A DNA stretch of 64,000 nucleotides from Roseiarcus sp963836695 (lineage in GTDB: Bacteria; Pseudomonadota; Alphaproteobacteria; Rhizobiales; Beijerinckiaceae). The notes under the pieces are model-generated. The model saw only the letters and a list, made by a program, of their open reading frames with translations, was not told where the DNA came from and did not search any database. Positions 1-8,612 of the stretch are shown here, one piece after another (positions within the stretch are counted from its first letter, which is position 1; the number at the start of each line of letters is the position of its first letter). Made by a program: the position numbers and the translations under genes. Location: assembly GCA_963836695.1 (NCBI GenBank), contig CAWIKX010000040.1:372001-436000 (forward strand), in the 5' to 3' direction.

Positions 1-1020
1 TTCGATGAACCGACCGCGACGCTCACTCCGGAGGAAAAGCACCATCTCTTCGCCTTGATCGATAGGCTTCGCAACGAACGGGTCTCGGTTATCTTCATCA
101 GCCACGCGCTGGAAGAAGCGCTCGAGATCTCCGATCGGATCACCATTCTGAGGGACGGCAGCCATATCATAACCGGCGAAGCCAAAACCTTCTCGCGCGA
201 AACGATCATCCGCCACATGGTCGGTCGATCGCTGACCGACGAGCTCTATCGTCCAGCGGCCGAAACGCGCGAGATTCGCCGCCCGGGTGAAAAAATTCTG
301 AGCGTTCAGAATCTATCGATGCAGAACGTGGTGCGGAACACGTCCTTCTCGATTTTTGCGCGACAGATCACAGGGATCTTCGGGCTCGTGGGCTCAGGCC
401 GTACGGAGACGGCCAAGATTGTCGCCGGCGCCTTCAAACGCGACCTTTTTCACGGCGGGGACATTCGTTTCGAAGGGAGGTCCGTGCGCTACCGGACGCC
501 GCGTCAGGCGGTCGAAGACGGAGTGGTCTACGTGACCGAGGACCGCAAAGCCGAGGGCTTCTTCGAGACGATGTCCGTCGCAGAAAACATCTATATCGGA
601 CAGATTTCGAGCCGCCAGTCGCGAGGAATTGCAATCAGTATGAGCGAGATGCGCGACCTCGCCGCCAGTTGGGGGAAGACCCTGACACTCAAGACGCTGA
701 ATAGCGACGCTCGGGTGATTGAGCTATCGGGTGGCAATCAACAGAAGGTCGTCATTGCAAAATCTTTAGTTCAGAAACCGAAGCTGATCATATTCGATGA
801 GCCTACGAGGGGTGTGGACGTCGGCGCGATCGCCGAAATCCACCATCTCATCTCGAACCTCGCGGATGACGGCCTCGCCGTTATTCTCATATCGTCCTAC
901 TTGCCGGAAATCCTGAGCTTGTCCGACCGCATCCTAGTTTCGAGGCAGGGGCGGATTGTCGAAGAGCTTTCGCCTCGGGAGGCGACGTCCGAAGCGGTCA
1001 TGTTCGCGGCGGTTCACTGA
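1..1020 (+). CDS. Ribose-type sugar ABC transporter ATP-binding protein (5' end missing)
   Basis: Cytoplasmic ATPase of a RbsA/MglA-class importer, which has two nucleotide-binding domains in one chain. The frame is open from base 1, so the N-terminus lies outside the window. Translation begins in the first domain at a Walker B/D-loop (FDEPTATLT), followed by an H-loop (ISHALEEA). The second domain is complete: a degenerate Walker A (GLVGSGRTE), signature LSGGNQQK, Walker B IIFDEPTRGVD and a serine switch region (LISSY). About 339 residues are visible of the roughly 500 usual for the class. The matching permease and binding protein must lie upstream. Its likely substrate is a monosaccharide or polyol, because an FGGY kinase follows. 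Family call is secure; substrate is inferred. Confidence 0.93.
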   Translation, partial: FDEPTATLTPEEKHHLFALIDRLRNERVSVIFISHALEEALEISDRITILRDGSHIITGEAKTFSRETIIRHMVGRSLTDELYRPAAETREIRRPGEKILSVQNLSMQNVVRNTSFSIFARQITGIFGLVGSGRTETAKIVAGAFKRDLFHGGDIRFEGRSVRYRTPRQAVEDGVVYVTEDRKAEGFFETMSVAENIYIGQISSRQSRGIAISMSEMRDLAASWGKTLTLKTLNSDARVIELSGGNQQKVVIAKSLVQKPKLIIFDEPTRGVDVGAIAEIHHLISNLADDGLAVILISSYLPEILSLSDRILVSRQGRIVEELSPREATSEAVMFAAVH

Positions 1021-1033
1021 CCAGCCGCTCGGC

Positions 1034-1822
1034 TCACGTCATATAGACGCCGCCGGTCACATTGATTCCCTGCCCTGTCATGAACCGGGCCCTATCTGAG
1101 CAAAGGAACACGACGACGTCCGCCACGTCTTCAGGCTCTTCGAGCCGCCCGAGGGGCGTCTGCGCCACGTAGTCGTCCACGACCTGTTGCGCCGACACGT
1201 TGCGCAGGTGGGACTCCCACTCGATCTCACGCGACTGCATTCCGGTCTTCACGAAGCCCGGGCAGACGGCGTTGACCCGGATTCCGTTAGGGGCAAGTTC
1301 GCGCGCCAGCGCCTGAGTCCAGCCGAGCACCGCAAATTTCGAAGCCGAATAGTGCGCGAGCAGCGGCGCGCCCACTTTGGCCGCGAGCGAAGCGGTATTG
1401 ACGATGCAGCCCGCGCCTTGAGCGACAAAATGTCGAGCCGCGATTTGATTCGCGAGGAATATTCCGCGCGCGTTGACTGCGAAATTGAAGTCCCAATCCT
1501 CGTCGGTGAGCTCAAGGGCATGGCTCATTGTCGAGACGCCCGCATTTGCGATGCAGATCTCGCAACCGCCTAAGAACTTGAGCGCCTCGTCAAACGCGCG
1601 CTCGACCGACGCGCGCTTTCGCACGTCGATCTCGACGGCGATCGAGCCCGCGCCGATTTCTTTCGCTGTTCGCTCAGCCGTCTCGCGATCGATATCGGCG
1701 ACCGCGACCTTCACTCCGCTTCGAGCGAGCGCGTGCCCAATCGCCCGGCCGATGCCGTTCGCGCCGCCGGTGATAAATGCGCGCTTGCCGTCGAGCTCGG
1801 AATAAGGCGAACCAGCCGGCAT
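1034..1822 (-). CDS. SDR family NAD(P)-dependent oxidoreductase
   Basis: Classical short-chain dehydrogenase of 262 residues, probably oxidising or reducing a sugar or polyol hydroxyl in the cytoplasm. The N-terminal Rossmann motif TGGANGIG, the NNAG-equivalent IANAGVS, the catalytic Ser (NTASL) and the YSASK active-site Tyr/Lys are all present, as is the C-terminal substrate-loop motif NVTGG. A longer frame reaches 1861, but the ATG at 1822 (MPAGSPYS) gives the normal family length and leaves room for a promoter. It ends 13 bases from the ABC ATPase stop, tail to tail, and is divergent from the BtpA-kinase-HAD genes. This placement suggests one catabolic pathway. The substrate cannot be read from sequence. 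Confidence 0.9.
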   Translation of the reverse strand: MPAGSPYSELDGKRAFITGGANGIGRAIGHALARSGVKVAVADIDRETAERTAKEIGAGSIAVEIDVRKRASVERAFDEALKFLGGCEICIANAGVSTMSHALELTDEDWDFNFAVNARGIFLANQIAARHFVAQGAGCIVNTASLAAKVGAPLLAHYSASKFAVLGWTQALARELAPNGIRVNAVCPGFVKTGMQSREIEWESHLRNVSAQQVVDDYVAQTPLGRLEEPEDVADVVVFLCSDRARFMTGQGINVTGGVYMT

Positions 1823-1981
1823 TGTCCCTCCCACGTTCTGCGGGTTGAGGCATATCAGCAAAACCGAGAGCCGCGAAGACGCTTTCTGTTTGAGAATGTC
1901 GCCGTCGGCGCTAGGTTGCGGAAAGCCCCTTCTCTCTTCGGCGCGATGATCGAGCGCCTCTCAGCGCATGAGGATTCCTGC

Positions 1982-2782
1982 ATGGTCTTCGACTTCCTGG
2001 GTGACAAGACAAAGATCGTGATCGCCATGGCGCACATCGGCGCGCTTCCGGGCTCGCCGCTCTATGACACGGACGGAGGCGTCAACAAGCTCATCGAGGG
2101 CGTACTCAAGGACATCGATGCTCTGCAGACGGGCGGCGTCGACGCCGTCATGTTCGGCAACGAGAACGACCGCCCCTATGTTCTCAAGGCGCCGCCGGAA
2201 GGCGTGGCCGGAATGACCGCCGTGGTCCAAGCCGTGAAGCCCCGCCTCAAGGTCCCGTTCGGCGTCAATTACCTTTGGGATCCCCTCGTCAGCGTCGCCA
2301 TCGCCGCGGCGACGGGCGCGAGCTTCGTGCGCGAGATCTTCACCGGGCTCTTCGCTTCCGACATGGGTCTCTGGCAGGCGGATTGCGCCGGCGCCGTGCG
2401 CCTGAGACGCAATCTCGGCCGAGAGGACATGAAGCTCCTGTTCAACATCAACGCGGAATTCGCCCATTCGCTGGACGAGCGGCCTATCGCACTGCGCGCG
2501 AAAAGCGCCGTCTTCTCGTCGCTCGCCGACGCGATCCTGGTTTCGGGCCCCTTGACCGGAGATCCGGTTGACCGCTCCAACCTCAAAACCGTACGCGAAG
2601 CTGTTCCGGACGTTCCCGTCCTCGCTAACACCGGCGTCACCATCGACAACGTGCGCGACATCCTCGCCATCGCCGACGGGGTGGTGATCGGCACGCACTT
2701 CAAGGTCGACGGCAACACTTGGAATCCGGTCGACGGCGCGCGCGTCAAGCGCTTCATGGACGCGGTGGCGAAGCTGAGGTGA
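1982..2782 (+). CDS. BtpA/SgcQ family protein
   Basis: A 266-residue TIM-barrel-like protein of the BtpA/SgcQ family. BtpA was first linked to photosystem I stability in cyanobacteria, but many bacterial members, such as SgcQ, sit in sugar catabolic operons and may be aldolase- or isomerase-like. Recognisable segments are VIAMAHIGALPGSPLY near the start, GVDAVMFGNENDRP, VPFGVNYLWDP, FVREIFTG and the phosphate-loop-like LANTGVT...VIGTHFK at the end. The ATG at 1982 is preceded by AGGA at a good distance; an in-frame ATG at 1946 is possible. The stop overlaps the GTG start of the FGGY kinase, so the two are translationally coupled. The biochemical reaction is not established. Confidence 0.85.
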   Translation: MVFDFLGDKTKIVIAMAHIGALPGSPLYDTDGGVNKLIEGVLKDIDALQTGGVDAVMFGNENDRPYVLKAPPEGVAGMTAVVQAVKPRLKVPFGVNYLWDPLVSVAIAAATGASFVREIFTGLFASDMGLWQADCAGAVRLRRNLGREDMKLLFNINAEFAHSLDERPIALRAKSAVFSSLADAILVSGPLTGDPVDRSNLKTVREAVPDVPVLANTGVTIDNVRDILAIADGVVIGTHFKVDGNTWNPVDGARVKRFMDAVAKLR

Positions 2783-4299
2783 CGGCCCTGCCCTGCGTTC
2801 TCGGCCTCGACATCGGCACGACCTCGACCATCGGCGTCCTCATCCGCCCGCCGGATGAAACTCTGGCTCTCGCCTCGCGCCCAGTCACGCTGCATTCCGA
2901 CCACGTAGGCTGGGCGGAGGAAGATCCGGAGCAATGGTGGCGCAACGTTAGCGAGATCGTGCGCGAGCTGTTGCGCACGAGCGGCGTCTCTGTGACCGAA
3001 ATCGCCGCTGTCGGCGTGACTGGCATGCTGCCCGCTGTCGTCCTCCTCGATGAGGGTGGACGTTTGCTGAGACCCAGCATACAGCAGAGCGACGCGCGCT
3101 GCGGCGCGGAAGTCGAGGAGCTGCGCGCCGAGATCGACGAGAAGGTCTTCCTCGCCAAGGCCGGCAACGGGATCAATCAGCAGCTCGTCGCCGCCAAGCT
3201 CCGCTGGATCGAGCGGCATGAGCCCCAAACCTTCGCGCGCATCGCCACCGTGTTCGGCTCATACGACTATATCAACTGGCGCCTGACCGGCGAGCGCGCC
3301 ATTGAACAGAACTGGGCGCTGGAAGCTGGATTCATCGACCTCGCGACGCACGCGCTCGACGATGCGCTGGTCGCGCTCGCGCATATCCCGCGGCGCGCGC
3401 TGCCGCGCAAGGTCGCCTCGCATGAAATCCTGGGCGCCGTCTCGGATCAGGGCGCGGCGCAGAGCGGGCTTAGAGCCGGAACGCCAGTCATAGGCGGAGC
3501 CGCGGACCATATCGCTTCCGCTCTCGGCGCGGGCGTCGTCAGCGCCGGCGACGTGCTTCTCAAGTTTGGCGGCTCGGTCGATATTCTCACGGCGACCGAT
3601 CACGCGCGACCCGACCCTCGCTTGTTCCTCGACTATCATTTGAAGCCGGGCCTCTTCGTTCCCAATGGATGCATGGCGACGGGCGGCTCGGCGCTTAACT
3701 GGTTCGTTCGACAGTTCGCTTCAGGCGAAAGGCAGGCGGCGGACGATGCCGGCCTTTCGATCCATCAATGGCTCGACCAGCTCGCTGAGGCGCGCCCCGT
3801 CGGCAGTGGCGGGCTTGTCATCACGCCATATTTTCTCGGAGAGAAGACCCCGATCCACGACGCGGGCGCGCGCGCCACCTTCGATGGCCTTACGCTCTCG
3901 CACGACATTGGCCATCTCTGGCGCGCGTTGCTCGAGGCCTACGCTTACGCCCTCGCGCATCACGTCGAGGTGATGAACGAGATCGGCTATAAGACCGAGC
4001 GCTTCATCGTCTCCGACGGCGGCTCGGCCAGCCGCGTGTGGATGCAGATCGTGGCCGATGTCCTTGGGCGCCCGGTTCAACGGCTCAGCGGCCATCCGGG
4101 CTCCTGCGTGGGCGCCGCCTGGACCGCCGCGATTGGCGTGGGTCTCGCGTCCGACTGGTCAGGGATCTCCGCCTTCGTGCGGGCCGCCGATCGGATCGAG
4201 CCTCGGGCCGAGGTCACTGAAGGCTACCGCCGCGGCTATCGCCGGTATCGGGACCTCTATCGCCGCCTGGCGGACCGCTCCGAGCTTAACCCATCATGA
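2779..4299 (+). CDS. FGGY-family carbohydrate kinase
   Basis: Cytoplasmic ATP-dependent kinase of 506 residues, phosphorylating a pentose, pentitol or related polyol. The N-terminal FGGY domain shows the phosphate-binding DIGTTST and GVTGMLP segments. The C-terminal domain shows GGAADHIASALGAG and VSDGGSASRVWMQI, the FGGY signature region. I chose the GTG at 2779 because it overlaps the upstream TGA (GTGA) and starts directly before the conserved LGLDIGTT. An ATG 60 bases earlier would add residues out of keeping with the family. The last codon overlaps the HAD gene start (ATGA), so BtpA-kinase-HAD form one coupled unit. It resembles xylulokinase-like members, but no substrate can be assigned. 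Confidence 0.92.
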   Translation: MTALPCVLGLDIGTTSTIGVLIRPPDETLALASRPVTLHSDHVGWAEEDPEQWWRNVSEIVRELLRTSGVSVTEIAAVGVTGMLPAVVLLDEGGRLLRPSIQQSDARCGAEVEELRAEIDEKVFLAKAGNGINQQLVAAKLRWIERHEPQTFARIATVFGSYDYINWRLTGERAIEQNWALEAGFIDLATHALDDALVALAHIPRRALPRKVASHEILGAVSDQGAAQSGLRAGTPVIGGAADHIASALGAGVVSAGDVLLKFGGSVDILTATDHARPDPRLFLDYHLKPGLFVPNGCMATGGSALNWFVRQFASGERQAADDAGLSIHQWLDQLAEARPVGSGGLVITPYFLGEKTPIHDAGARATFDGLTLSHDIGHLWRALLEAYAYALAHHVEVMNEIGYKTERFIVSDGGSASRVWMQIVADVLGRPVQRLSGHPGSCVGAAWTAAIGVGLASDWSGISAFVRAADRIEPRAEVTEGYRRGYRRYRDLYRRLADRSELNPS

Positions 4300-4931
4300 G
4301 CCTCTTTCGTGCGGTCGCCTGGGACATCGACGGCACGCTCATCGACAGCGAGCCTTTGCACCAGCGCGCCCTTATCACTGCGAGCGCCGCTCTCGGCGTC
4401 GACCTCAGCGACATCGACCCGGAGGCGTTTCGCGGCGTCCACGCGATCGACATATGGAAGGCGCTCAAGCCGCGCTTCCCCGACGGTTCGTCGTTCGAGG
4501 AATGGATCGCAGCGATCGAGGGCTATTATGTTGCCCACGCAGGCGAGCTCGAGCCCAATCCGGGCGCCATCGAGACGATGCGCGAACTTGCGAAGCGCGG
4601 AGTAGCCCAAGCCTGCGTGTCGAATTCCGGGCGCGCCATCGTCGACGCCAATATCAAAGCGCTGGGCGTCGGCAAGCTCATCGCGTTCTCGCTGAGCCTC
4701 GATGACGTGTCGTCGGGCAAGCCCGATCCAGAGCCCTTCCGCGAAGCCGCGCGTCGGCTCGGCGCGGAGCCGCAGGCAACTGTGGCCGTCGAGGACAGCG
4801 GCGCGGGGGCCCGCTCCGCGCGGGCGGCGGGCCTGTTCGTGGTCGGTTATTCGCCCTCGGGCCAGCCCTTCATCGGCTCTGATCGATCGATCGTGGACCT
4901 GATGGAAGTGGTAGCGTTGTTTGAGGCTTAA
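4296..4931 (+). CDS. HAD-superfamily phosphatase/phosphomutase-like hydrolase
   Basis: A 211-residue haloacid-dehalogenase-like protein of the beta-phosphoglucomutase/phosphoglycolate phosphatase type. The catalytic loop WDIDGTLIDSEP carries the nucleophile Asp and the acid/base Asp two residues on. Motif II is VSNSGR, motif III Lys lies in SGKPDPEPF, and motif IV is VEDSGAGARSA. A helical cap is inserted after motif I. The start overlaps the kinase stop by four bases, so it is very probably co-translated with it. It would act on the phosphorylated product of the pathway or clear a dead-end sugar phosphate. The function beyond the superfamily is inference from neighbours. Confidence 0.9.
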   Translation: MSLFRAVAWDIDGTLIDSEPLHQRALITASAALGVDLSDIDPEAFRGVHAIDIWKALKPRFPDGSSFEEWIAAIEGYYVAHAGELEPNPGAIETMRELAKRGVAQACVSNSGRAIVDANIKALGVGKLIAFSLSLDDVSSGKPDPEPFREAARRLGAEPQATVAVEDSGAGARSARAAGLFVVGYSPSGQPFIGSDRSIVDLMEVVALFEA

Positions 4932-4954
4932 GCGCGTCGGCTGAGGGTTGCGCC

Positions 4955-6517
4955 TCACCCGCCCTTCAGCACCGCGATCACAGCGTCCGCCTTCGTCACC
5001 TCTGCGACGTTCCCCATGGCGTAGTCGATCGAGGCTTTGTGCCAGTCGGCGTTCATCGTTGCGCAGCAATCCTCGGGCGTGATCACCACATAGCCTTTGT
5101 CGGCGCCCGTGCGGGCGGTATGCTCGATCGACATGTTCGTCCAGGCGCCGGTGTTGATGATTGTGTCGCGGTGAAGCGCTTTCAGAATCGTCTCAAGCCG
5201 GGTGCCTTCCCACGCGCTCATACGCATCTTCTCGACAACAAAATCGCCGAGGTCCGGCTCGAGCCCTTCGACGGGCGCAGCGCCCCAGGTCCCACGGACC
5301 ACCGCCTTATGTTCAGCGAGGCCCTTGAACAGCGGCGCGTTTAGCGTGACGCCCAGCGCGCCCGGCTCGACGATAAACCAAACATGGATCACAGGAACGC
5401 CACGGGCCCGAGCGGCCGCCGCGACCCGTCGAATGTTTTCGACGACGTTCTGCGCTTTCGCGTGGGCGGGCGCTCCAGACGCGGCGAAGGCCCCACCCTC
5501 ACTCACTGCGTCGTTCTGCATGTCCTGAATGATCAAGGCCGCGCGCCGCGGGTCGAGATCGAGCCCCTGCCCGGCTGACGCGCGCGAGTCGTCGTTCGCG
5601 GCCGCGTGCGCGCGCATGTACGGCTCGATCCGAGGGCCGACCTTCGTCGTCAAGCGATAGACCGAGTGGGTCGCCGTCACGAACAACGTGCGCAATTCGA
5701 GTCCGCCCCAGGCGAGATTGGCTACGACCTCCGGGATGTGCAATTTCCCGATCAATTCGCCTGATGGGTCATAGATCCAGACGCCGCCCGGACCTGTCAC
5801 CCAGACATTGCCGCGTTGGTCGCATTTCATGCCATCGGGACCGCCATTCTGCAAGGGTGACTGGATCTCGCTTGCGAATAGGCGCTCCCCGGATAAGGAA
5901 CCGTCAGGCGCGACATCAAACACACGGATGAGCTTTTTCGCGCTGTCGTTGACGTACAGCAGTTTCTCGTCGGGAGAAAAGCAGATGCCGTTTGGCTGCT
6001 CGAACAGATCGCGATCGACCACGAGATTGAGATCGCCGCCATTGGGCGCAAAGCGATAAACGCCCTGAAAGCCGAGTTCGCGCGGACGCTCAACGCCAAC
6101 GACAGGGTCGCGCCCATAGTAGGGATCAGTGAAATAGATCGAGCCATCGGAGCGTACGCAGACGTCGTTCGGGCTGTTGAGCTCCTTGCCCTCGAAATGG
6201 CTTGCGAGAACCTCACGCGCCCCATCCGGCCTCTCGCGCACGAGGAGCGAAGTCGAGTGCTCGCAGACAATGAGGTTGAGATCGGCGTCATAGGTCATGC
6301 CGTTACACTTGTTCGAAGGACGCTTGACTTCGACCGCACCGCCGTGCGGATCCCAGCGGCGGCGCACGTCGCCCGGCATATCCGAGAACAACAGAAAATG
6401 ATCAACCGGATGCCACACCGGCCCTTCGGTAAACACGCAGTCTGTCGCCAACTGGATCGGCGGCGCGTCAAGCTCGACCAACTCTTCGAACTCAGGCCGC
6501 AGAGAGACATGGCTCAT
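4955..6517 (-). CDS. SMP-30/gluconolactonase domain fused to isochorismatase-like domain
   Basis: A 520-residue two-domain protein. Residues 1 to about 300 form an SMP-30/gluconolactonase beta-propeller: metal-ligand Glu in FTEGPVWH, Asn in NSPNDV and Asp in NGGPDGMKCD are all present, which fits lactone hydrolysis. After a short Ala/Asp-rich linker, residues about 325-518 form an isochorismatase-like fold with the Asp of IIQDMQND and the Lys of VVEKMRMSAWEG. The usual catalytic Cys is replaced by Ser463 in the segment TNMSIEHTA (codon at 5129-5131), so classical cysteine-hydrolase chemistry is not expected. It is on the same strand as, and downstream of, the sugar permease genes, 190 bases away. 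It probably handles a sugar lactone or a linked amide or ester. Reaction unknown. Confidence 0.88.
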   Translation of the reverse strand: MSHVSLRPEFEELVELDAPPIQLATDCVFTEGPVWHPVDHFLLFSDMPGDVRRRWDPHGGAVEVKRPSNKCNGMTYDADLNLIVCEHSTSLLVRERPDGAREVLASHFEGKELNSPNDVCVRSDGSIYFTDPYYGRDPVVGVERPRELGFQGVYRFAPNGGDLNLVVDRDLFEQPNGICFSPDEKLLYVNDSAKKLIRVFDVAPDGSLSGERLFASEIQSPLQNGGPDGMKCDQRGNVWVTGPGGVWIYDPSGELIGKLHIPEVVANLAWGGLELRTLFVTATHSVYRLTTKVGPRIEPYMRAHAAANDDSRASAGQGLDLDPRRAALIIQDMQNDAVSEGGAFAASGAPAHAKAQNVVENIRRVAAAARARGVPVIHVWFIVEPGALGVTLNAPLFKGLAEHKAVVRGTWGAAPVEGLEPDLGDFVVEKMRMSAWEGTRLETILKALHRDTIINTGAWTNMSIEHTARTGADKGYVVITPEDCCATMNADWHKASIDYAMGNVAEVTKADAVIAVLKGG

Positions 6518-6708
6518 GACTTAGGCTTCCTCCCGATGACGATATGCATTCTCGACCCGTCGAAGCACGTGGCTAGCGCGCTTGCGTCTGTGCCTCTCCG
6601 ACGAGTGCCGAGAACGCTCGCATGCTAGATTAAGTTCCGCGCTCAGCAAAGCACGGGCCCGCAATCGTCTGGTCGCATCGACGAGGCGATTAGCCGCGGG
6701 CGCCCCGG

Positions 6709-7530
6709 TTAGTGCACGCCCTGCGTCAGACCCTGAACGAAATAACGGTTAAGCAGGATCATCATCGCGACGATTGGCAATGTTGAGAAATGGGCGAGCG
6801 CCCCGAGCGTCCCCCAGGAAATGTCTTTTGTGCCATAGGCGGAAAGAAGGGCGACCGAGATCGTTTTGGTGTCGGCCTTGGTGAGGAACATGGCGTAGAG
6901 AAAATCATTCCAGGAGAACATGATGCAAAAGATTGCACTCGCGATCAGGCCTGGAATCACGGTCGGTAAGGCCACACGGATGAAGGCGCCGAAATCCGTG
7001 CACCCGTCGGTCAGCGCCGCCTCCTCGATGGAGATTGGAGCGGCGCGAAAGAAGGAAAACATCATCCAGACCACGAAAGCGCTGTTGAGCGCGGTGTTGA
7101 GAATGATCACCGCCCACCAAGTTCCCAAAAGGCCGATGTCGCGCATCAGAAGATAAAATGGAATGAGCGTCGCGATTGGCGGCACGGTCCGGATGATGAG
7201 GAAGAAATAGGCGAGCCAGATGGCGCGCGGACTTTGAGAGCGCGCTAGCGCATAACCCGCCGGAGCGCCGAGAAGAAGCGACAGCGCTGTCGACCCGATC
7301 GCAATGATGAGGCTCAATTCGAGCAGCGCGCCGAGTTTGAAGTAGCGGAACACGCTCTCAAAATTGTCGAGGGTCGGCGTGAACAGAAATGTCGGCGGAG
7401 AGGCGAAGATGTCGCTGGTCGGCTTATAGGCGATTGAAAACAGCCAGAGGACCGGCGCGAGCGCGATCACTAGGACCGTGCAGATCGCAATGCGGCGCAC
7501 GATCAAAAGCAAGCCATCGCGATCAAACAT
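6709..7530 (-). CDS. Sugar ABC transporter permease, MalG type
   Basis: Inner-membrane permease of 273 residues for a carbohydrate importer of the CUT1 (MalFGK-type) class. Six hydrophobic segments can be seen, starting at about residue 12 (ICTVLVIALAPVLWLFSIAY). The cytoplasmic EAA loop that docks on the ATPase is EEAALTDGCTDFGAFIRVAL near residue 168. The start overlaps the end of the MalF-type gene by eight bases, so both halves of the channel are co-translated. No MalK-type ATPase lies nearby. The truncated RbsA-type ATPase at the left edge belongs to a different transporter class and would not be the normal partner. A shared MsmK-like ATPase elsewhere in the genome is likely. Confidence 0.92.
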   Translation of the reverse strand: MFDRDGLLLIVRRIAICTVLVIALAPVLWLFSIAYKPTSDIFASPPTFLFTPTLDNFESVFRYFKLGALLELSLIIAIGSTALSLLLGAPAGYALARSQSPRAIWLAYFFLIIRTVPPIATLIPFYLLMRDIGLLGTWWAVIILNTALNSAFVVWMMFSFFRAAPISIEEAALTDGCTDFGAFIRVALPTVIPGLIASAIFCIMFSWNDFLYAMFLTKADTKTISVALLSAYGTKDISWGTLGALAHFSTLPIVAMMILLNRYFVQGLTQGVH

Positions 7531-8470
7531 GCTTGTTTCTTCCGGGCTTCAGAACAGCGATAAAAGCTGCGGCCATGAGCAGAATGCAGACGACGATCAA
7601 TGTGCTGACGGCGGACGCGGCGCCGATGTTGAAGAATTCGAGCCCCTGCTTGACGCCATAGATCATGAGCGTGTTGGTCGCGTCCGCCGGGCCGCCGCCG
7701 GTGGTGACGAAGATGATGTCGAACACCCGGAAGGCGTCCATCATGCGCAGGATCAACGCGAGAAACGCCGCGGGGAGCAGAAGCGGCAGCACCATGAGCC
7801 AGAACCTCTGCGGCCCGGTTGCGCCGTCGACTGCGGCGGCTTCGAGAATGTCGGTCGGCAATGTTTTCAGCCCCGCAAGCAGGATGAGCGCCATCAGCGG
7901 CGTCCACTCCCACGCGTCGATCGCGACCAAAGTGGCAAGCGCCCGCTGAGGGTCGGCAAGCAGCCCGCGCGGACCGCTGAGGCCGAGTTCAGCCAAGGGA
8001 TAACCGAGCATGCCGTATTCCGGGCTGAGCAGCGCCTTGAACACGAGCCCAACCACCAGCGGCGTGACGGTCGCGGGAACGAGCAGGAGCCCGAGCGCGA
8101 CGCGATTGAACCAATCGTCGCGCCACAGGAGAAGCGCGACGCCAAGGCCGAGAACAAACTCGAGCGTGACGGCGCCGAAGGTGAAAACGAAGGTGTTGAT
8201 CAGCGCTCGGCGGGCGGTCGGATCGCGCCACAAAGCGAGATAATTATCGAGGCCAACGAAATGGCGCGAAGCCGGGCGGATCAGGTTGTAATTGTCGAAA
8301 GAGTAGAGAAAGCCCTGGACCATGGGTCCGACCGCGATCGCCAGGACATAGATGAGGGCCGGGGCCGCGAGCGCAACGAGGAAGATCTGCCGCTTACGGG
8401 TATAGGACCAGCCGGTTGAAAGGACGGCGTCATCATCGGTCGCGGCGCCATTACGCGAAAGAACGCTCAA
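7523..8470 (-). CDS. Sugar ABC transporter permease, MalF type
   Basis: Inner-membrane permease of 315 residues, the partner of the MalG-type protein that follows it with an eight-base overlap. A cytoplasmic N-terminus of about 30 residues precedes the first membrane segment (IFLVALAAPALIYVLAIAVG). The EAA loop is EAAAVDGATGPQRFWLMVLP around residue 232. It belongs to the CUT1 family, which takes up oligosaccharides, glycerol phosphate or polyols. It lies 142 bases after the binding-protein gene, a gap that contains a short hairpin, an arrangement that often lets the binding protein be made in excess of the permeases. The substrate is not evident from the sequence. Confidence 0.92.
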   Translation of the reverse strand: MSVLSRNGAATDDDAVLSTGWSYTRKRQIFLVALAAPALIYVLAIAVGPMVQGFLYSFDNYNLIRPASRHFVGLDNYLALWRDPTARRALINTFVFTFGAVTLEFVLGLGVALLLWRDDWFNRVALGLLLVPATVTPLVVGLVFKALLSPEYGMLGYPLAELGLSGPRGLLADPQRALATLVAIDAWEWTPLMALILLAGLKTLPTDILEAAAVDGATGPQRFWLMVLPLLLPAAFLALILRMMDAFRVFDIIFVTTGGGPADATNTLMIYGVKQGLEFFNIGAASAVSTLIVVCILLMAAAFIAVLKPGRNKHV

Positions 8471-8527
8471 GTCGCGCCCGGTGTTTGTTGCAACTCAGTC
8501 CTGCCTGCCTTAGCGGGGTTCGCTCTC

Positions 8528-8552
8528 CCTCCCCGGGTATCAGCTAGGGAGG
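8528..8552 (-). terminator. Hairpin between binding-protein and permease genes
   Basis: CCTCCC and GGGAGG arms of six bases around a 13-base loop, in the gap between the substrate-binding-protein stop and the MalF-type start. There is no T-run, so I read it as an mRNA-stabilising or partially attenuating stem, not a true terminator. The stem is short and could be chance. Confidence 0.3.
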
Positions 8553-8612
8553 AAGAAGGGATACTCGCTGACCACGCCCCGGCGCAAATGCTTCAGGCGC
8601 GTCGTTCCGAAA

